From NCBI GenBank assembly GCA_002702895.1, contig PACX01000024.1, positions 56,536-107,944 of the forward strand: a DNA stretch of 51,409 nucleotides, in the 5' to 3' direction. Every line of letters starts with the position of its first letter. The first letter of the stretch is position 1. Position numbers and translations under genes: made by a program. Below are positions 27,631 through 36,214 of this stretch, one piece after another. The notes beneath the pieces are model-generated. The model saw nothing but the letters and a program-made list of their open reading frames with translations, ran no database searches and had not been told where the DNA came from. The DNA comes from Flavobacteriaceae bacterium. Lineage in GTDB: Bacteria > Bacteroidota > Bacteroidia > Flavobacteriales > Flavobacteriaceae.

Positions 27631-29696
27631 AGACTTCACAAAATAAATTTGTTAATAGAGAAATAAGTTGGCTTCAATTTAACCAAAGAGTTTTACAGGA
27701 GGCTAGTGATCCTAACGTACCCTTAATTGAAAGAATTAGATTTTTGGGTATTTTTTCGAACAATCTAGATGAGTTTTATAGAGTTCGCTACGCTACTGTA
27801 AAAAGAATTGCAATTAGTAATCAATCTGGAAAAAAAATATTTAAGGAGATAACAGCAAAAAATCTTTTGAGTGAAATTACTAAGAATGCCATTGAACTTC
27901 AGGAGACTAGTTTTAAAATTTTAAGTGAAATTATTAATTTATTAAAATCTGAAAAGATATTTTTTGTTAATGAAAAATCAATGAAGAAATATCAAAAAAA
28001 ATTTGTATCAAATTTTTTTAATGATATTGTTAGTCCTTCTTTAGGTATAATTATTTTAGATAAAATTAAAAAACTTCCAAAGCTTAAAGATAATTTTTCA
28101 TTCTTACTTGTTAGAATGAAACTTGCTGATGGATTAATTCAACATGCTATCATCCATTTTCCTAATAATCTTAAAAGATTTATTGAATTACCATCTGAAG
28201 ATAAAAATACATATGTTATGATAATAGATGATTTAATTCGTTATTATTTGAATAGTATTTTTAAAGTTTTTAAACCAAAGTCAGTTCAAGCAAATATGAT
28301 TAAAATAAGTAGAGATGCAGAACTTGATTTTGACGATGATATTTCTAAAAGTTATTTAGAAAAAATATCTGAAAGTCTTAAAGATAGATCCTCAGGCCAT
28401 CCTGTTCGTTTTGTTTATGATTCCAACGTTCCAAAGGAAACTTTAGATTTTTTGATTAAGAAAATGAATATTGATATTGAAACGGATAGTATAATTCCTG
28501 GAGGAAAATATCATAATAGAAGAGATTACATGACTTTTCCTACTCTAAATCATAATAAATTGGTTTATAGTGCTTTAAAACCACTCAAAATAAAAGGTTT
28601 TAATTTAAAAAAAGGAATTTTTAAAAAATTATCTAAGAGAGATTTTTTAATTCACACACCATTTCATAAATTTTTGTACATAATAAATTTTTTACTTGAA
28701 GCTTCAATTGATCCTAAAGTTAAAAGTATTTATATAACAATTTATAGGCTTTCAAAGCTATCCAAAGTTGCAAGTGCATTAATAAATGCCGCAAGAAATG
28801 GTAAAAAGGTTATTGTTCAAATTGAGCTTCAAGCAAGGTTTGATGAATCGGCAAATATTAAATATGCCCAAGAGATGCAATTACATGGAATTAAATTAAT
28901 TTATGGTTCTCCAAATTTAAAGGTTCATAGTAAAATTTGTTTAGTTGAAAGAAAGGAAGGTAAAATTTTTCAGAATTACGGCTTTATTAGTACAGGAAAC
29001 TTTAATGAATCTACAGCTAAAATATACACAGATATGACTTTGTTTACATCTGATAATATGATTTTGAAAGAAGTAAAATTAGTTTTTAATTTTTTCACTG
29101 CAAATTACAAAAGATTTAACTTTCAAAACCTAATAGTATCTCCTTTAAATACTGAAAATAGATTTAAAAATTTAATTAATAATGAAATAAAAAATTCAAA
29201 ATTAGGAAAACCAGCTTTTATAAAAATCAAGATCAATAATATTACTAGTCATAGTATGATTAAATATTTATATAAGGCCAGTAACGCAGGTGTTAAAATT
29301 CAAATGATTGTAAGAGGAATTTGTTGTCTTATTCCTGACAGAATAAATATGAGTAAAAACATTGAGGTTATAAGTATTATTGATCGATTTTTAGAACATA
29401 CTAGGTTTATGATCTTTTGTAATAATAATGATAATAAAGTTTTTATTTCATCAGCTGACTGGATGACTAGAAATTTAGAAAATAGAGTTGAAGTCACATG
29501 CCCTATTTTCAATGATGAAATTAAAAATGAAATATTAGATTTATTTAAAATTTATTGGGATGATAATATAAAGTCTAGGTTTATAAATGATTCTGAAATT
29601 AATAGCTATAAAAGAAATAAAAAACAAAAATTAAGATCTCAAGAAGAAGTTTATAAATATTATAAAGAAAAAATTGAAGGGGTTCAAGGAAATTAA
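27627..29696 (+). CDS. ppk1: Polyphosphate kinase 1
   Basis: Makes polyphosphate from ATP reversibly. The 689 residues span the N-terminal helical domain (FVNREISWLQFNQRVLQEA), a head domain and two phospholipase-D-like C-terminal domains. The autophosphorylated histidine is in LKVHSKICLVER (about residue 434, matching His435 in Escherichia coli), followed by YGFISTGNFNESTAKIYTD; the second conserved histidine is in RFLEHTRFMIF. Overlaps the SixA gene by 4 bases and ppx by 23 bases, a tightly coupled set that can both make and degrade polyphosphate. Confidence 0.97.
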   Translation: MKTSQNKFVNREISWLQFNQRVLQEASDPNVPLIERIRFLGIFSNNLDEFYRVRYATVKRIAISNQSGKKIFKEITAKNLLSEITKNAIELQETSFKILSEIINLLKSEKIFFVNEKSMKKYQKKFVSNFFNDIVSPSLGIIILDKIKKLPKLKDNFSFLLVRMKLADGLIQHAIIHFPNNLKRFIELPSEDKNTYVMIIDDLIRYYLNSIFKVFKPKSVQANMIKISRDAELDFDDDISKSYLEKISESLKDRSSGHPVRFVYDSNVPKETLDFLIKKMNIDIETDSIIPGGKYHNRRDYMTFPTLNHNKLVYSALKPLKIKGFNLKKGIFKKLSKRDFLIHTPFHKFLYIINFLLEASIDPKVKSIYITIYRLSKLSKVASALINAARNGKKVIVQIELQARFDESANIKYAQEMQLHGIKLIYGSPNLKVHSKICLVERKEGKIFQNYGFISTGNFNESTAKIYTDMTLFTSDNMILKEVKLVFNFFTANYKRFNFQNLIVSPLNTENRFKNLINNEIKNSKLGKPAFIKIKINNITSHSMIKYLYKASNAGVKIQMIVRGICCLIPDRINMSKNIEVISIIDRFLEHTRFMIFCNNNDNKVFISSADWMTRNLENRVEVTCPIFNDEIKNEILDLFKIYWDDNIKSRFINDSEINSYKRNKKQKLRSQEEVYKYYKEKIEGVQGN

Positions 29697-30570
29697 GAAA
29701 TATGCAACTATAGATGTTGGATCTAATGCTGTAAGATTATTAATATCAAATATTTTTATTAGTGATGAGAATTCTGTAGAGTCAACCAAAAACTCTTTAG
29801 TTAGAGTTCCAATAAGATTAGGGCAAGATGCTTTTACTAATGGAATTATTTTAGATCAGAACATTTCAAGATTAGTTGACACTATGAATTCATTTAAATT
29901 GTTAATGAAAACTCATAAAGTAGAAAAATATCTTGCTTATGCTACATCTGCGCTTAGAAGTTCCTCGAATGGAAATGATGTTGTTAAAGAAATATTATTA
30001 AAAACAGGAGTTTTAATAAAAATAATTGATGGAAAAAAAGAAGCAAGGTTGATTACAGAAAATAAAATTTTTAAAGATAAATATAAAACCTATTGTTTTA
30101 TTGATGTTGGTGGAGGAAGTACAGAATTAACTATTTTAAAAAACTCCAGAATTTTAAAATCAAAATCTTTTGAGATAGGTGGGGTCAGATTAATAAATAA
30201 TTTAGTATCAGAAAAAACATGGAAATTTTTTGAAAAATGGATAAATGAAAATCTATTAAAAATAAAAAATGTATCTGTAATTGGTTTTGGCGGAAATATT
30301 AATAAGATATTTAAAATTTCAGGAAATAAAATTGGCAAACCCTTATCAATAAGAAAGCTAAATTCAACTATTTTTAAATTGGAGAAAATGTCATATAAAG
30401 ATAAATCCTTAATTTTAAAATTAAATCCTGACAGAGTTGATGTTATTGTCCCAGCGGGAAAAATATATAAATTCTTACTTGATATATTAAATATACATGA
30501 AATTGATGTTCCAAAAGTTGGCTTAGCTGATGGAATGGTTTCAGAACTTTTAAAAAAATTAAAGTCCTAA
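29674..30570 (+). CDS. ppx: Exopolyphosphatase, Ppx/GppA family, short form
   Basis: ASKHA-fold phosphatase that removes terminal phosphate from polyphosphate (or from pppGpp). ATIDVGSNAVRLLI (phosphate 1 loop) and CFIDVGGGSTELTIL (phosphate 2) are clear. At 298 residues it has only the catalytic Ppx/GppA domains and lacks the C-terminal HD-like domain of the approximately 510-residue enterobacterial enzyme; this short form is common in Bacteroidota. The start is TTG at 29674, inside ppk1 (23-base overlap). Its 3' end overlaps that of dnaX on the other strand by 12 bases. Confidence 0.93.
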   Translation: MKGFKEIKKYATIDVGSNAVRLLISNIFISDENSVESTKNSLVRVPIRLGQDAFTNGIILDQNISRLVDTMNSFKLLMKTHKVEKYLAYATSALRSSSNGNDVVKEILLKTGVLIKIIDGKKEARLITENKIFKDKYKTYCFIDVGGGSTELTILKNSRILKSKSFEIGGVRLINNLVSEKTWKFFEKWINENLLKIKNVSVIGFGGNINKIFKISGNKIGKPLSIRKLNSTIFKLEKMSYKDKSLILKLNPDRVDVIVPAGKIYKFLLDILNIHEIDVPKVGLADGMVSELLKKLKS

Positions 30571-32277
30571 TTTAAATTCTTTTCGCATTTTTTCTATAGT
30601 AGGATTTATTTCCTTAAGTTTTTCAAATTTTTCTGTTTGAGAGTAAATAAATTCTTTTTCTTTCTGTTTATTTACATGTAATATTATTTCAATAAGATTA
30701 TTATTTAATTTTTCCTTTAAAAAATTAAGAAGATTAACTTTATTTTTTTCTAGTTCTATTTTATTAATATTATTTGATAGAGTAAAATGTATTTCCTGTT
30801 TATTTTTTAATATTGGTTCATCAATTTGTAATATACTAGCAAGGTTCTTTTCTCCTTTTTCTATTAACATTGAATAATACTTAACCCACATTTTTTTTAA
30901 TTCTTCATTTGAAAATTCATCATCCTGATATTTTGAGTTAATTAATTCTTTTTCCTTTTCTTTAAATTTCTTAATACTTTTTTTAATTCTTAGACTTGAT
31001 ATAGATAATCCAGAAATTACTTTGTCTTTATTAATTTCAGTAGTGTGATATTCTTTTTCTTTTAGTTCTTCTTCTTCTTCTTCTTCTTCTTCTTCTTCTT
31101 CTTGTTCTTTTATTTTATTTTGGGATACTTTTTCTTTAATAACTTTGGTTTCTTCTCTAATTAAATTTTTATCATTTTTTAAAGAAGAACTAGGAATAAT
31201 TGCTATTTTTTTTTTTATTTCAATTTGAGAAATTGAACAAAGTTTCATTAAACATATTTCAACCAACAATCGTTGATTTTTGCTAGTTTTATATTTATAA
31301 CTACAATCTTCAGCTAAGTCTATTGCATTTAATATAAATTCTAAATCTTTGATTTTAGATTGTTCAATGTATTTTTTTGAAATTGAATTATCTTGCTCTA
31401 TTAAAACGTGAGTTTGTTCATTTTTAGATACGATTAAATCTCGTAGATGAGATGTGAATCCATTGATAAAATGTTGAGGATCAAAACCTTTTTCAATCAC
31501 TGAATTTAATAACAAGAGCATTTTAGTAATATCATTATTAATTATATGTTCAAAAGCTTTAAAATAAATTTCAAAATCTAGAACATTTAAATTTTCATAG
31601 GCTTGCTTCTTTGTGATATTACCCTCAGTATAATTTACTAGTCTGTCAAAAATTGATAATGCATCTCTTAATGCCCCATCACTTTTTTTTGCAATTAAAA
31701 AAATAGCCTCTTCTTCATATTTAATTTTTTCAGATTTTGCTATTTTTTTTAGGAAATACTGAATGTCTGTATTACCAATTTTCTTAAAATCATAAATTTG
31801 ACATCGAGATAAAATTGTTGGAATTACTTTATGTTTTTCAGTTGTAGCTAAAATAAATATAGCATAGGTTGGAGGTTCTTCTAATGTTTTTAAAAAAGCA
31901 TTAAATGCTTGTCCTGATAACATATGAACTTCATCAATTATATATACTTTATATTTTCCAGTTTGAGGAGGAATCCTTACTTGATCAATCAAATTTCTAA
32001 TATCATCTACACCATTATTTGAAGCAGCATCTAATTCAAAAATATTGTAAGAAAATTCATCAAAATTATTTTCATTTTTATTGGAATTTATTTTTTTTGC
32101 TAATATCCTAGCACAGGTAGTTTTTCCAACTCCTCTAGGACCGCAAAATAATAAAGCTTGAGGCAATTGATTTTGTTTAATAGCATTTTCTAGTGTTTTT
32201 GTTATGGAATCTTGACCAATAACATCATCAAATGTATTGGGTCTATATTTTAATGCTGAAACAACAAAATCATTCAT
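30559..32277 (-). CDS. dnaX: DNA polymerase III subunit gamma/tau, with a poly-glutamate linker
   Basis: Clamp-loader ATPase of the replicase. GPRGVGKTTCARILAKK (Walker A, about residues 45-61), YIIDEVHMLSGQAFNAFLKTLEEPP (Walker B, in parts) and TILSRCQIYDF (SRC arginine finger) are clear. The zinc module of the Escherichia coli protein is missing: no cysteine cluster lies between the Walker A helix and FELDAASNNGVDDI, which I believe is usual in this phylum. Between the AAA+ core and the C-terminal tau-like part is a run of 12 glutamates encoded by 12 perfect GAA codons. At 572 residues it is a single full-length product; no dnaX frameshift signal was recognised. Confidence 0.96.
   Translation of the reverse strand: MNDFVVSALKYRPNTFDDVIGQDSITKTLENAIKQNQLPQALLFCGPRGVGKTTCARILAKKINSNKNENNFDEFSYNIFELDAASNNGVDDIRNLIDQVRIPPQTGKYKVYIIDEVHMLSGQAFNAFLKTLEEPPTYAIFILATTEKHKVIPTILSRCQIYDFKKIGNTDIQYFLKKIAKSEKIKYEEEAIFLIAKKSDGALRDALSIFDRLVNYTEGNITKKQAYENLNVLDFEIYFKAFEHIINNDITKMLLLLNSVIEKGFDPQHFINGFTSHLRDLIVSKNEQTHVLIEQDNSISKKYIEQSKIKDLEFILNAIDLAEDCSYKYKTSKNQRLLVEICLMKLCSISQIEIKKKIAIIPSSSLKNDKNLIREETKVIKEKVSQNKIKEQEEEEEEEEEEEELKEKEYHTTEINKDKVISGLSISSLRIKKSIKKFKEKEKELINSKYQDDEFSNEELKKMWVKYYSMLIEKGEKNLASILQIDEPILKNKQEIHFTLSNNINKIELEKNKVNLLNFLKEKLNNNLIEIILHVNKQKEKEFIYSQTEKFEKLKEINPTIEKMRKEFKLGL
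31066..31101 (-). repeat. Trinucleotide microsatellite (GAA)12 inside dnaX
   Basis: Twelve perfect TTC units on the plus strand (GAA on the coding strand) encode a poly-glutamate run in the linker of DnaX. Copy changes would be in frame and alter only linker length. No other long microsatellite was noticed in the window. Confidence 0.9.
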
Positions 32278-32281
32278 TTAA

Positions 32282-32289
32282 CAAATATA
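32282..32289 (-). promoter_or_regulatory. Putative -7 element of dnaX, implying a leaderless mRNA
   Basis: Reads TATATTTG on the minus strand, ending only 4 bases before the dnaX ATG (32275-32277). If transcription starts 5 bases after the G, as the rnpB promoter in this window suggests, it would start at the A of the ATG. No -33 TTTG is evident. Confidence 0.35.
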
Positions 32290-32359
32290 TAAATTGACCA
32301 TATTAATATATTGATATAATTAATTAAATAAAACTTTTTATCAACACTAATTTTTACCA

Positions 32360-32367
32360 TACTTTTG
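32360..32367 (+). promoter_or_regulatory. -7 promoter element of rnpB
   Basis: TACTTTTG matches TAnnTTTG exactly and ends 4 bases before the first paired base of the RNase P RNA (32372). TTTA at 32337-32340, 19 bases upstream, is a three-of-four match to the -33 TTTG. Confidence 0.6.
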
Positions 32368-32371
32368 TTGT

Positions 32372-32655
32372 GCAGGCCACCTTATCGCTTTTGTTTTTCA
32401 AAAGAGGAAAGTCCGGACACCATAGAGCATTATAGCGGGTAACACCCGTCACTATGAAAATAGAGGACAAGTGCAACAGAAAGAATGTACAGTTAGGCTG
32501 TAGTGAAATCAGGTAAACTCTATAAGGTGAAACGCCACGTAAACCAACTTTTGAGAATTGCTCGTTCGATGTTGGAGGGTGGGCGGTTTGAACAAAATAG
32601 TAATATTTTGTCTAGATAAATGATAAGGCACGACAGAATCCGGCTTATGGCCTGC
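32372..32655 (+). ncRNA. rnpB: RNase P RNA (M1 RNA), bacterial type A
   Basis: Catalytic RNA that matures tRNA 5' ends. Helix P1 is formed by GCAGGCCA (32372-32379) and TGGCCTGC (32648-32655). The universal GAGGAAAGTCCGGAC block (P4 5' half, about 32404-32418) and ACAGAATCCGGCTTA (P4 3' half, about 32633-32647) are present, as is the internal AGGGTGGG/GAAACGCC region. About 284 bases, typical for Bacteroidota. A T-run follows P1 directly, and that run overlaps the stop codon of the convergent wbqC gene. Confidence 0.95.
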
Positions 32656-32658
32656 TTT

Positions 32659-33264
32659 TTATTTTAAATAACTTATACTATTGGGTCCTTGGTTGAATAT
32701 GAGATCTAATATGCTTAAGTTATTTTTAAATCCATATTTTTCTGAAAAAACCTGAATATATTCTTTGCCTATAAATTTATCTTCAAAGTTTTTTTCTGCC
32801 ATATCTCTTAAATCAATGTTATTACTATATTTTTCCTTAAAACTTTTTGTAAAATTTAATTTAGTTTCAATATCTAACCATTGATAAACTAGTTTAGTAC
32901 ATTCAATATTAAAAACAGAGAGTTTATTATAATTTTTGAAGTATAAATTTTTTAATCCATCTTCATAAAATTCAAAAAAAGGTGAAGATTTATATGCTGA
33001 TTGAATAGATTTCCAATGGTCTTTTTGCCATTTAAAATCATTTTCAATAAATGCATTTTCTAAAGTAAAATAATTGTTAGAATGTTTGACAGGAATGCTT
33101 AGACTTAATTTTTTATTTGGTCCATATATGTATGTTCTATTCCTCAAGGTTTGTTTATTAAAATTTAAATTTAATTCCCATAGAATATTTCCACTAATTA
33201 TTTCTTTCCAATGTGAGATAGGAGCAAAATAACATGGTGTCATGATTTTGAAAGTTTTCTTCAA
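32659..33264 (-). CDS. WbqC-like family protein
   Basis: A 201-residue protein of the WbqC family (found in O-antigen gene sets, biochemical role unknown). The recognisable parts are CYFAPISHWKEIISGN, NKQTLRNRTYIYGPNKKLSL, SIPVKHSN and WQKDHWKSIQSAYKSSPFFE. No signal peptide. It follows lepB by 3 bases and is the last gene of the parA-parB-DUF5683-dapB-lepB-wbqC run, whose order is conserved in Flavobacteriaceae as far as I recall. Its stop codon lies in the T-run after rnpB. Confidence 0.85.
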   Translation of the reverse strand: MKKTFKIMTPCYFAPISHWKEIISGNILWELNLNFNKQTLRNRTYIYGPNKKLSLSIPVKHSNNYFTLENAFIENDFKWQKDHWKSIQSAYKSSPFFEFYEDGLKNLYFKNYNKLSVFNIECTKLVYQWLDIETKLNFTKSFKEKYSNNIDLRDMAEKNFEDKFIGKEYIQVFSEKYGFKNNLSILDLIFNQGPNSISYLK

Positions 33265-33267
33265 AAT

Positions 33268-34968
33268 CTATCCTATTTTAGATTTTTTTCTTTTTCTAAA
33301 TTCAGATAAACCTAATATTATTAAAATAACGATCAAAAAGTGCCATCTGTATGATTTGGGTTCTCCATCTAAATTTACGGTTGTAAAAACTCTATTCCAT
33401 CTGATTTTCCAGTTTTTAAAGCCATCATTTATTCCATCAATACTCATCCAAATAAATACTGGCTTTCCTACAATATGATCTTCAGGAACAAATCCCCAAA
33501 CTCTACTGTCCTCAGATCGATAACGATTATCACCCATCATCCAGAAGTAATCTTGTTTAAATATGTATTGATCTGTAACTATATTATTAATTTTAATAAC
33601 ATTATTTTTCAGTGTCAACGTATTTTTTTCATAGTCTCTAATAAGTTTTTTATATAAAGGAAGATTAGTTTCACTTAACTTAACTTTTGATCCTTTTTTA
33701 GGAATAATTATTGGTCCAAAATTATCCTCATTCCAGTTATACTTTATATCGTTAGGAAAAAAAGATGTATTATAAGATTTATAGGATTTAAAATTTCTAT
33801 TAAGGCTATCAATTATTTTATTGTTTCTTAAAATTTCTGCTTCTCTTTCAGTTAAAAGTAAATTCATTTTGAAGTCTGTAATTTCAGTTAAAAGAATTCT
33901 GCCTTTCGATCTTACATCATAAGGTATTCCTTTTGAGCTTGTTACAACTACAAAGTTATTGGGATTATTATCAATTATTCCTCTTATGTAGGGTTGTATT
34001 AATTTATATTTATTTTGTGTAATCTCAGAAATTTTAAATTTTCTTTGAATATCTATACCTAGTTTAGCAAGTTTTGAAGTGGAGACTCCCTTGGAATTAA
34101 ATGCAGAAAATGAGTAAATAGGTTTTGCTCGATATGGCATTTTACTTCTTTTGCCATTAATATGAATTATTCCATTTATTATTTCAAGAGTATCAGAGGG
34201 AATAGCTACGCACCGCTTAACATAATTTGATTTTTTATCAATAGGCTTTTTAACCCCCTTTTCCTTGACAAAGAATTTTCTAACAGTATCGGCTGGCCAA
34301 CTAAAAGTGACAATTTCATTTCTTTTAACTTTTTCAAATCCAGGTAACCTTAAGTATGGTATTTGAGGTTTGTTTAGATAAGATCTAATTCCAGTTCCTA
34401 CTATAGTATCATGAACCATTGGAAATGAAACTGCAGTTTGTGGAACTCTTGCTCCATAATGAAACTTACTTACAAATAAAAAATCTCCAACTAAAAGAGT
34501 CTTTTCAAGTGAACCTGTTGGAATTATGTAAGGTTGAATAAAATAAGTATGAACTATAGTTGCAAGTATTACAGCAAAAATGATTGAGCTTACCCATTCA
34601 CCTAAGCTAGTTTTAGGGTTTAAATCTCTGTCAATTTTATAATTTATTTTAGATGAATAATTTATATGGTAAATAAATAGACCTAATGATATTATAACTA
34701 TCAGAGTATCAATTGATGAATTTTTCCCAAAACTTCTACATGTCTCAACCCAAATTACAGGAACAATTAAAAGATTTATTATTGGAATGAAAAGAAGAAT
34801 AACCCACCACCAGGGTCGATTAATAATTTTCATTAAAATTATCGCATTGTAAATAGGAATAAAAGCATTAATTTTTTTAAACCCAGCAGATTTATATAAT
34901 TTCCAAGTTCCAAATCCATGAATTATTTGAATAATTAAAAAAAATACAAACCATTGAAATAATGTCAT
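33268..34968 (-). CDS. lepB: Signal peptidase I with N-terminal DUF5684 membrane domain
   Basis: Removes signal peptides from exported proteins. The 566 residues are long, as usual for the phylum. Residues 1-110 form a DUF5684-type membrane domain (FGTWKLYKSAGFKKINAFIP). The S26 domain follows: the nucleophile is in IIPTGSLEKTLLVGDFLFVS (Ser in PTGS rather than PSGS, about residue 173), the lysine in YVKRCVAIPSDTLEI (about 248), and the late box MGDNRYRSEDSRVWGFVPEDH near 490. A large insertion (about 290-460) lies between the lysine box and the late box. A final hydrophobic helix and a basic tail end the protein. It starts 2 bases after the dapB stop. Confidence 0.95.
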   Translation of the reverse strand: MTLFQWFVFFLIIQIIHGFGTWKLYKSAGFKKINAFIPIYNAIILMKIINRPWWWVILLFIPIINLLIVPVIWVETCRSFGKNSSIDTLIVIISLGLFIYHINYSSKINYKIDRDLNPKTSLGEWVSSIIFAVILATIVHTYFIQPYIIPTGSLEKTLLVGDFLFVSKFHYGARVPQTAVSFPMVHDTIVGTGIRSYLNKPQIPYLRLPGFEKVKRNEIVTFSWPADTVRKFFVKEKGVKKPIDKKSNYVKRCVAIPSDTLEIINGIIHINGKRSKMPYRAKPIYSFSAFNSKGVSTSKLAKLGIDIQRKFKISEITQNKYKLIQPYIRGIIDNNPNNFVVVTSSKGIPYDVRSKGRILLTEITDFKMNLLLTEREAEILRNNKIIDSLNRNFKSYKSYNTSFFPNDIKYNWNEDNFGPIIIPKKGSKVKLSETNLPLYKKLIRDYEKNTLTLKNNVIKINNIVTDQYIFKQDYFWMMGDNRYRSEDSRVWGFVPEDHIVGKPVFIWMSIDGINDGFKNWKIRWNRVFTTVNLDGEPKSYRWHFLIVILIILGLSEFRKRKKSKIG

Positions 34969-34970
34969 AT

Positions 34971-35684
34971 TTAAAATTTAAATTTTGTATCGTTTATAAC
35001 ATCTTTCATTTCAAATATTCCTTTTTTATTAATTATCCATTCGGCAGAAATAATAGCACCCAAAGCAAATCCTTTTCTATTTTTTGCAGTATGTATAATT
35101 TCTATTGAATCAATGGTTGAAGAATAATTTACTTTATGAACACCATGAATTTCATTTATTCTATTAGATTTAATTGAAATTACTTTGTCTTTTTCTTCAT
35201 TCAAAGTCCAACCATCGTATTTGCCACTTTTAATAATTCCTTCTGCTAAAGAAATAGCGGTACCACTTGGATTATCTATTTTTTTAATATGGTGAGTTTC
35301 TTCAATATTTAATTTATATTCATCATGTTCTTTCATGATATTTGCTAGTTTTTTATTTAAGTCAAAAAATAAATTTACCCCTAAGCTAAAGTTAGATGAG
35401 TATAAAAAACTAGTTTTTAATTTTTTAGATAACTCTTTAATTCTTTTAAAATCTGAAAGCCATCCTGTAGTTCCGCTAATTACAGGGACTAAACTATTTA
35501 ATCCTAACTCTATATTTTTAACTGCAGAATCTGGTGTGCTAAAGTTAATTGCTACATCAGCACCTTTTATATTTTTAATATCGGAATCCTTATCTATTTT
35601 AAAAATTATACAGTGACCTCTTTCCTTAGAAATTTTTTCAATTTCTTTTCCCATTTTACCATAACCAAGAAGTGCTATTTTCAT
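34971..35684 (-). CDS. dapB: 4-hydroxy-tetrahydrodipicolinate reductase
   Basis: NAD(P)H-dependent enzyme of the lysine and meso-diaminopimelate pathway that feeds peptidoglycan. The 237 residues agree with the family. KIALLGYGKMGKEIEKI is the Rossmann loop, VAINFSTPDSAVKN and ISGTTGW follow, and the substrate-binding HHIKKIDNPSGTAISLAEGI holds the catalytic histidine and lysine. It lies between lepB (2 bases) and the DUF5683 gene (2 bases). Confidence 0.96.
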   Translation of the reverse strand: MKIALLGYGKMGKEIEKISKERGHCIIFKIDKDSDIKNIKGADVAINFSTPDSAVKNIELGLNSLVPVISGTTGWLSDFKRIKELSKKLKTSFLYSSNFSLGVNLFFDLNKKLANIMKEHDEYKLNIEETHHIKKIDNPSGTAISLAEGIIKSGKYDGWTLNEEKDKVISIKSNRINEIHGVHKVNYSSTIDSIEIIHTAKNRKGFALGAIISAEWIINKKGIFEMKDVINDTKFKF

Positions 35685-35686
35685 TT

Positions 35687-36214
35687 TTAAAAATTCAAAT
35701 TTAATGATAATCCTATAGATTCATAGTTTGTAGCTATTCCTTTATCTATATATGGTTTTAGTGTTAGACTCTCATTTACATTATACTGTTTTAAATGAGC
35801 GTCTATATTGGCGTCTAGTATATTTAAAATATAGAAACCTACTATAAAAACCATTGATAAATCTCTATTTTTTTTATGAAATTCTGCTCCGTCCAAAAGC
35901 CGATTATCATCTAAAATTAAATTTTGAAACTCGTCGTTATTATAACCTGCTTTTCTGCTTTTATATGCATTTCTATAATTCCAAAATTTTTTTTGATTAA
36001 AATTATAAGAGTAAATTGAAGTGCCAATTGCAGCGTAAACAATAGGAATTTTCCAATACTTTTTATTGAATGCTTGTCCAGCTCCAGGAAATACTGCAGA
36101 GTAAAAGGCTGCTTTGGATGGACTTAATGGATCTAATTCATCAAATGATGGTTCTTGGGAAAAAGATATTGTTGTAAATAATATTATAACAATGAACAGT
36201 TTATTTCTTTCCAT
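35687..36214 (-). CDS. DUF5683 domain protein, exported
   Basis: A 175-residue protein with a signal peptide (VIILFTTISFSQ) and the DUF5683 pattern LSPSKAAFYSAVFPGAGQAFNKKYWKIPIVYAAIG, in which PGAGQ and the following hydrophobic stretch are typical. Two further hydrophobic segments suggest a membrane-bound or periplasmic protein. Function unknown. Its position between parB and dapB is the usual one in Flavobacteriia. The 5' end overlaps the 3' end of parB by 14 bases. Confidence 0.85.
   Translation of the reverse strand: MERNKLFIVIILFTTISFSQEPSFDELDPLSPSKAAFYSAVFPGAGQAFNKKYWKIPIVYAAIGTSIYSYNFNQKKFWNYRNAYKSRKAGYNNDEFQNLILDDNRLLDGAEFHKKNRDLSMVFIVGFYILNILDANIDAHLKQYNVNESLTLKPYIDKGIATNYESIGLSLNLNF

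Noticed and set aside
30559-32277. Programmed frameshift in dnaX giving a gamma form
   Set aside because: No A-rich slippery heptamer with a following hairpin was recognised; the GAA run is in frame and does not create an alternative stop.
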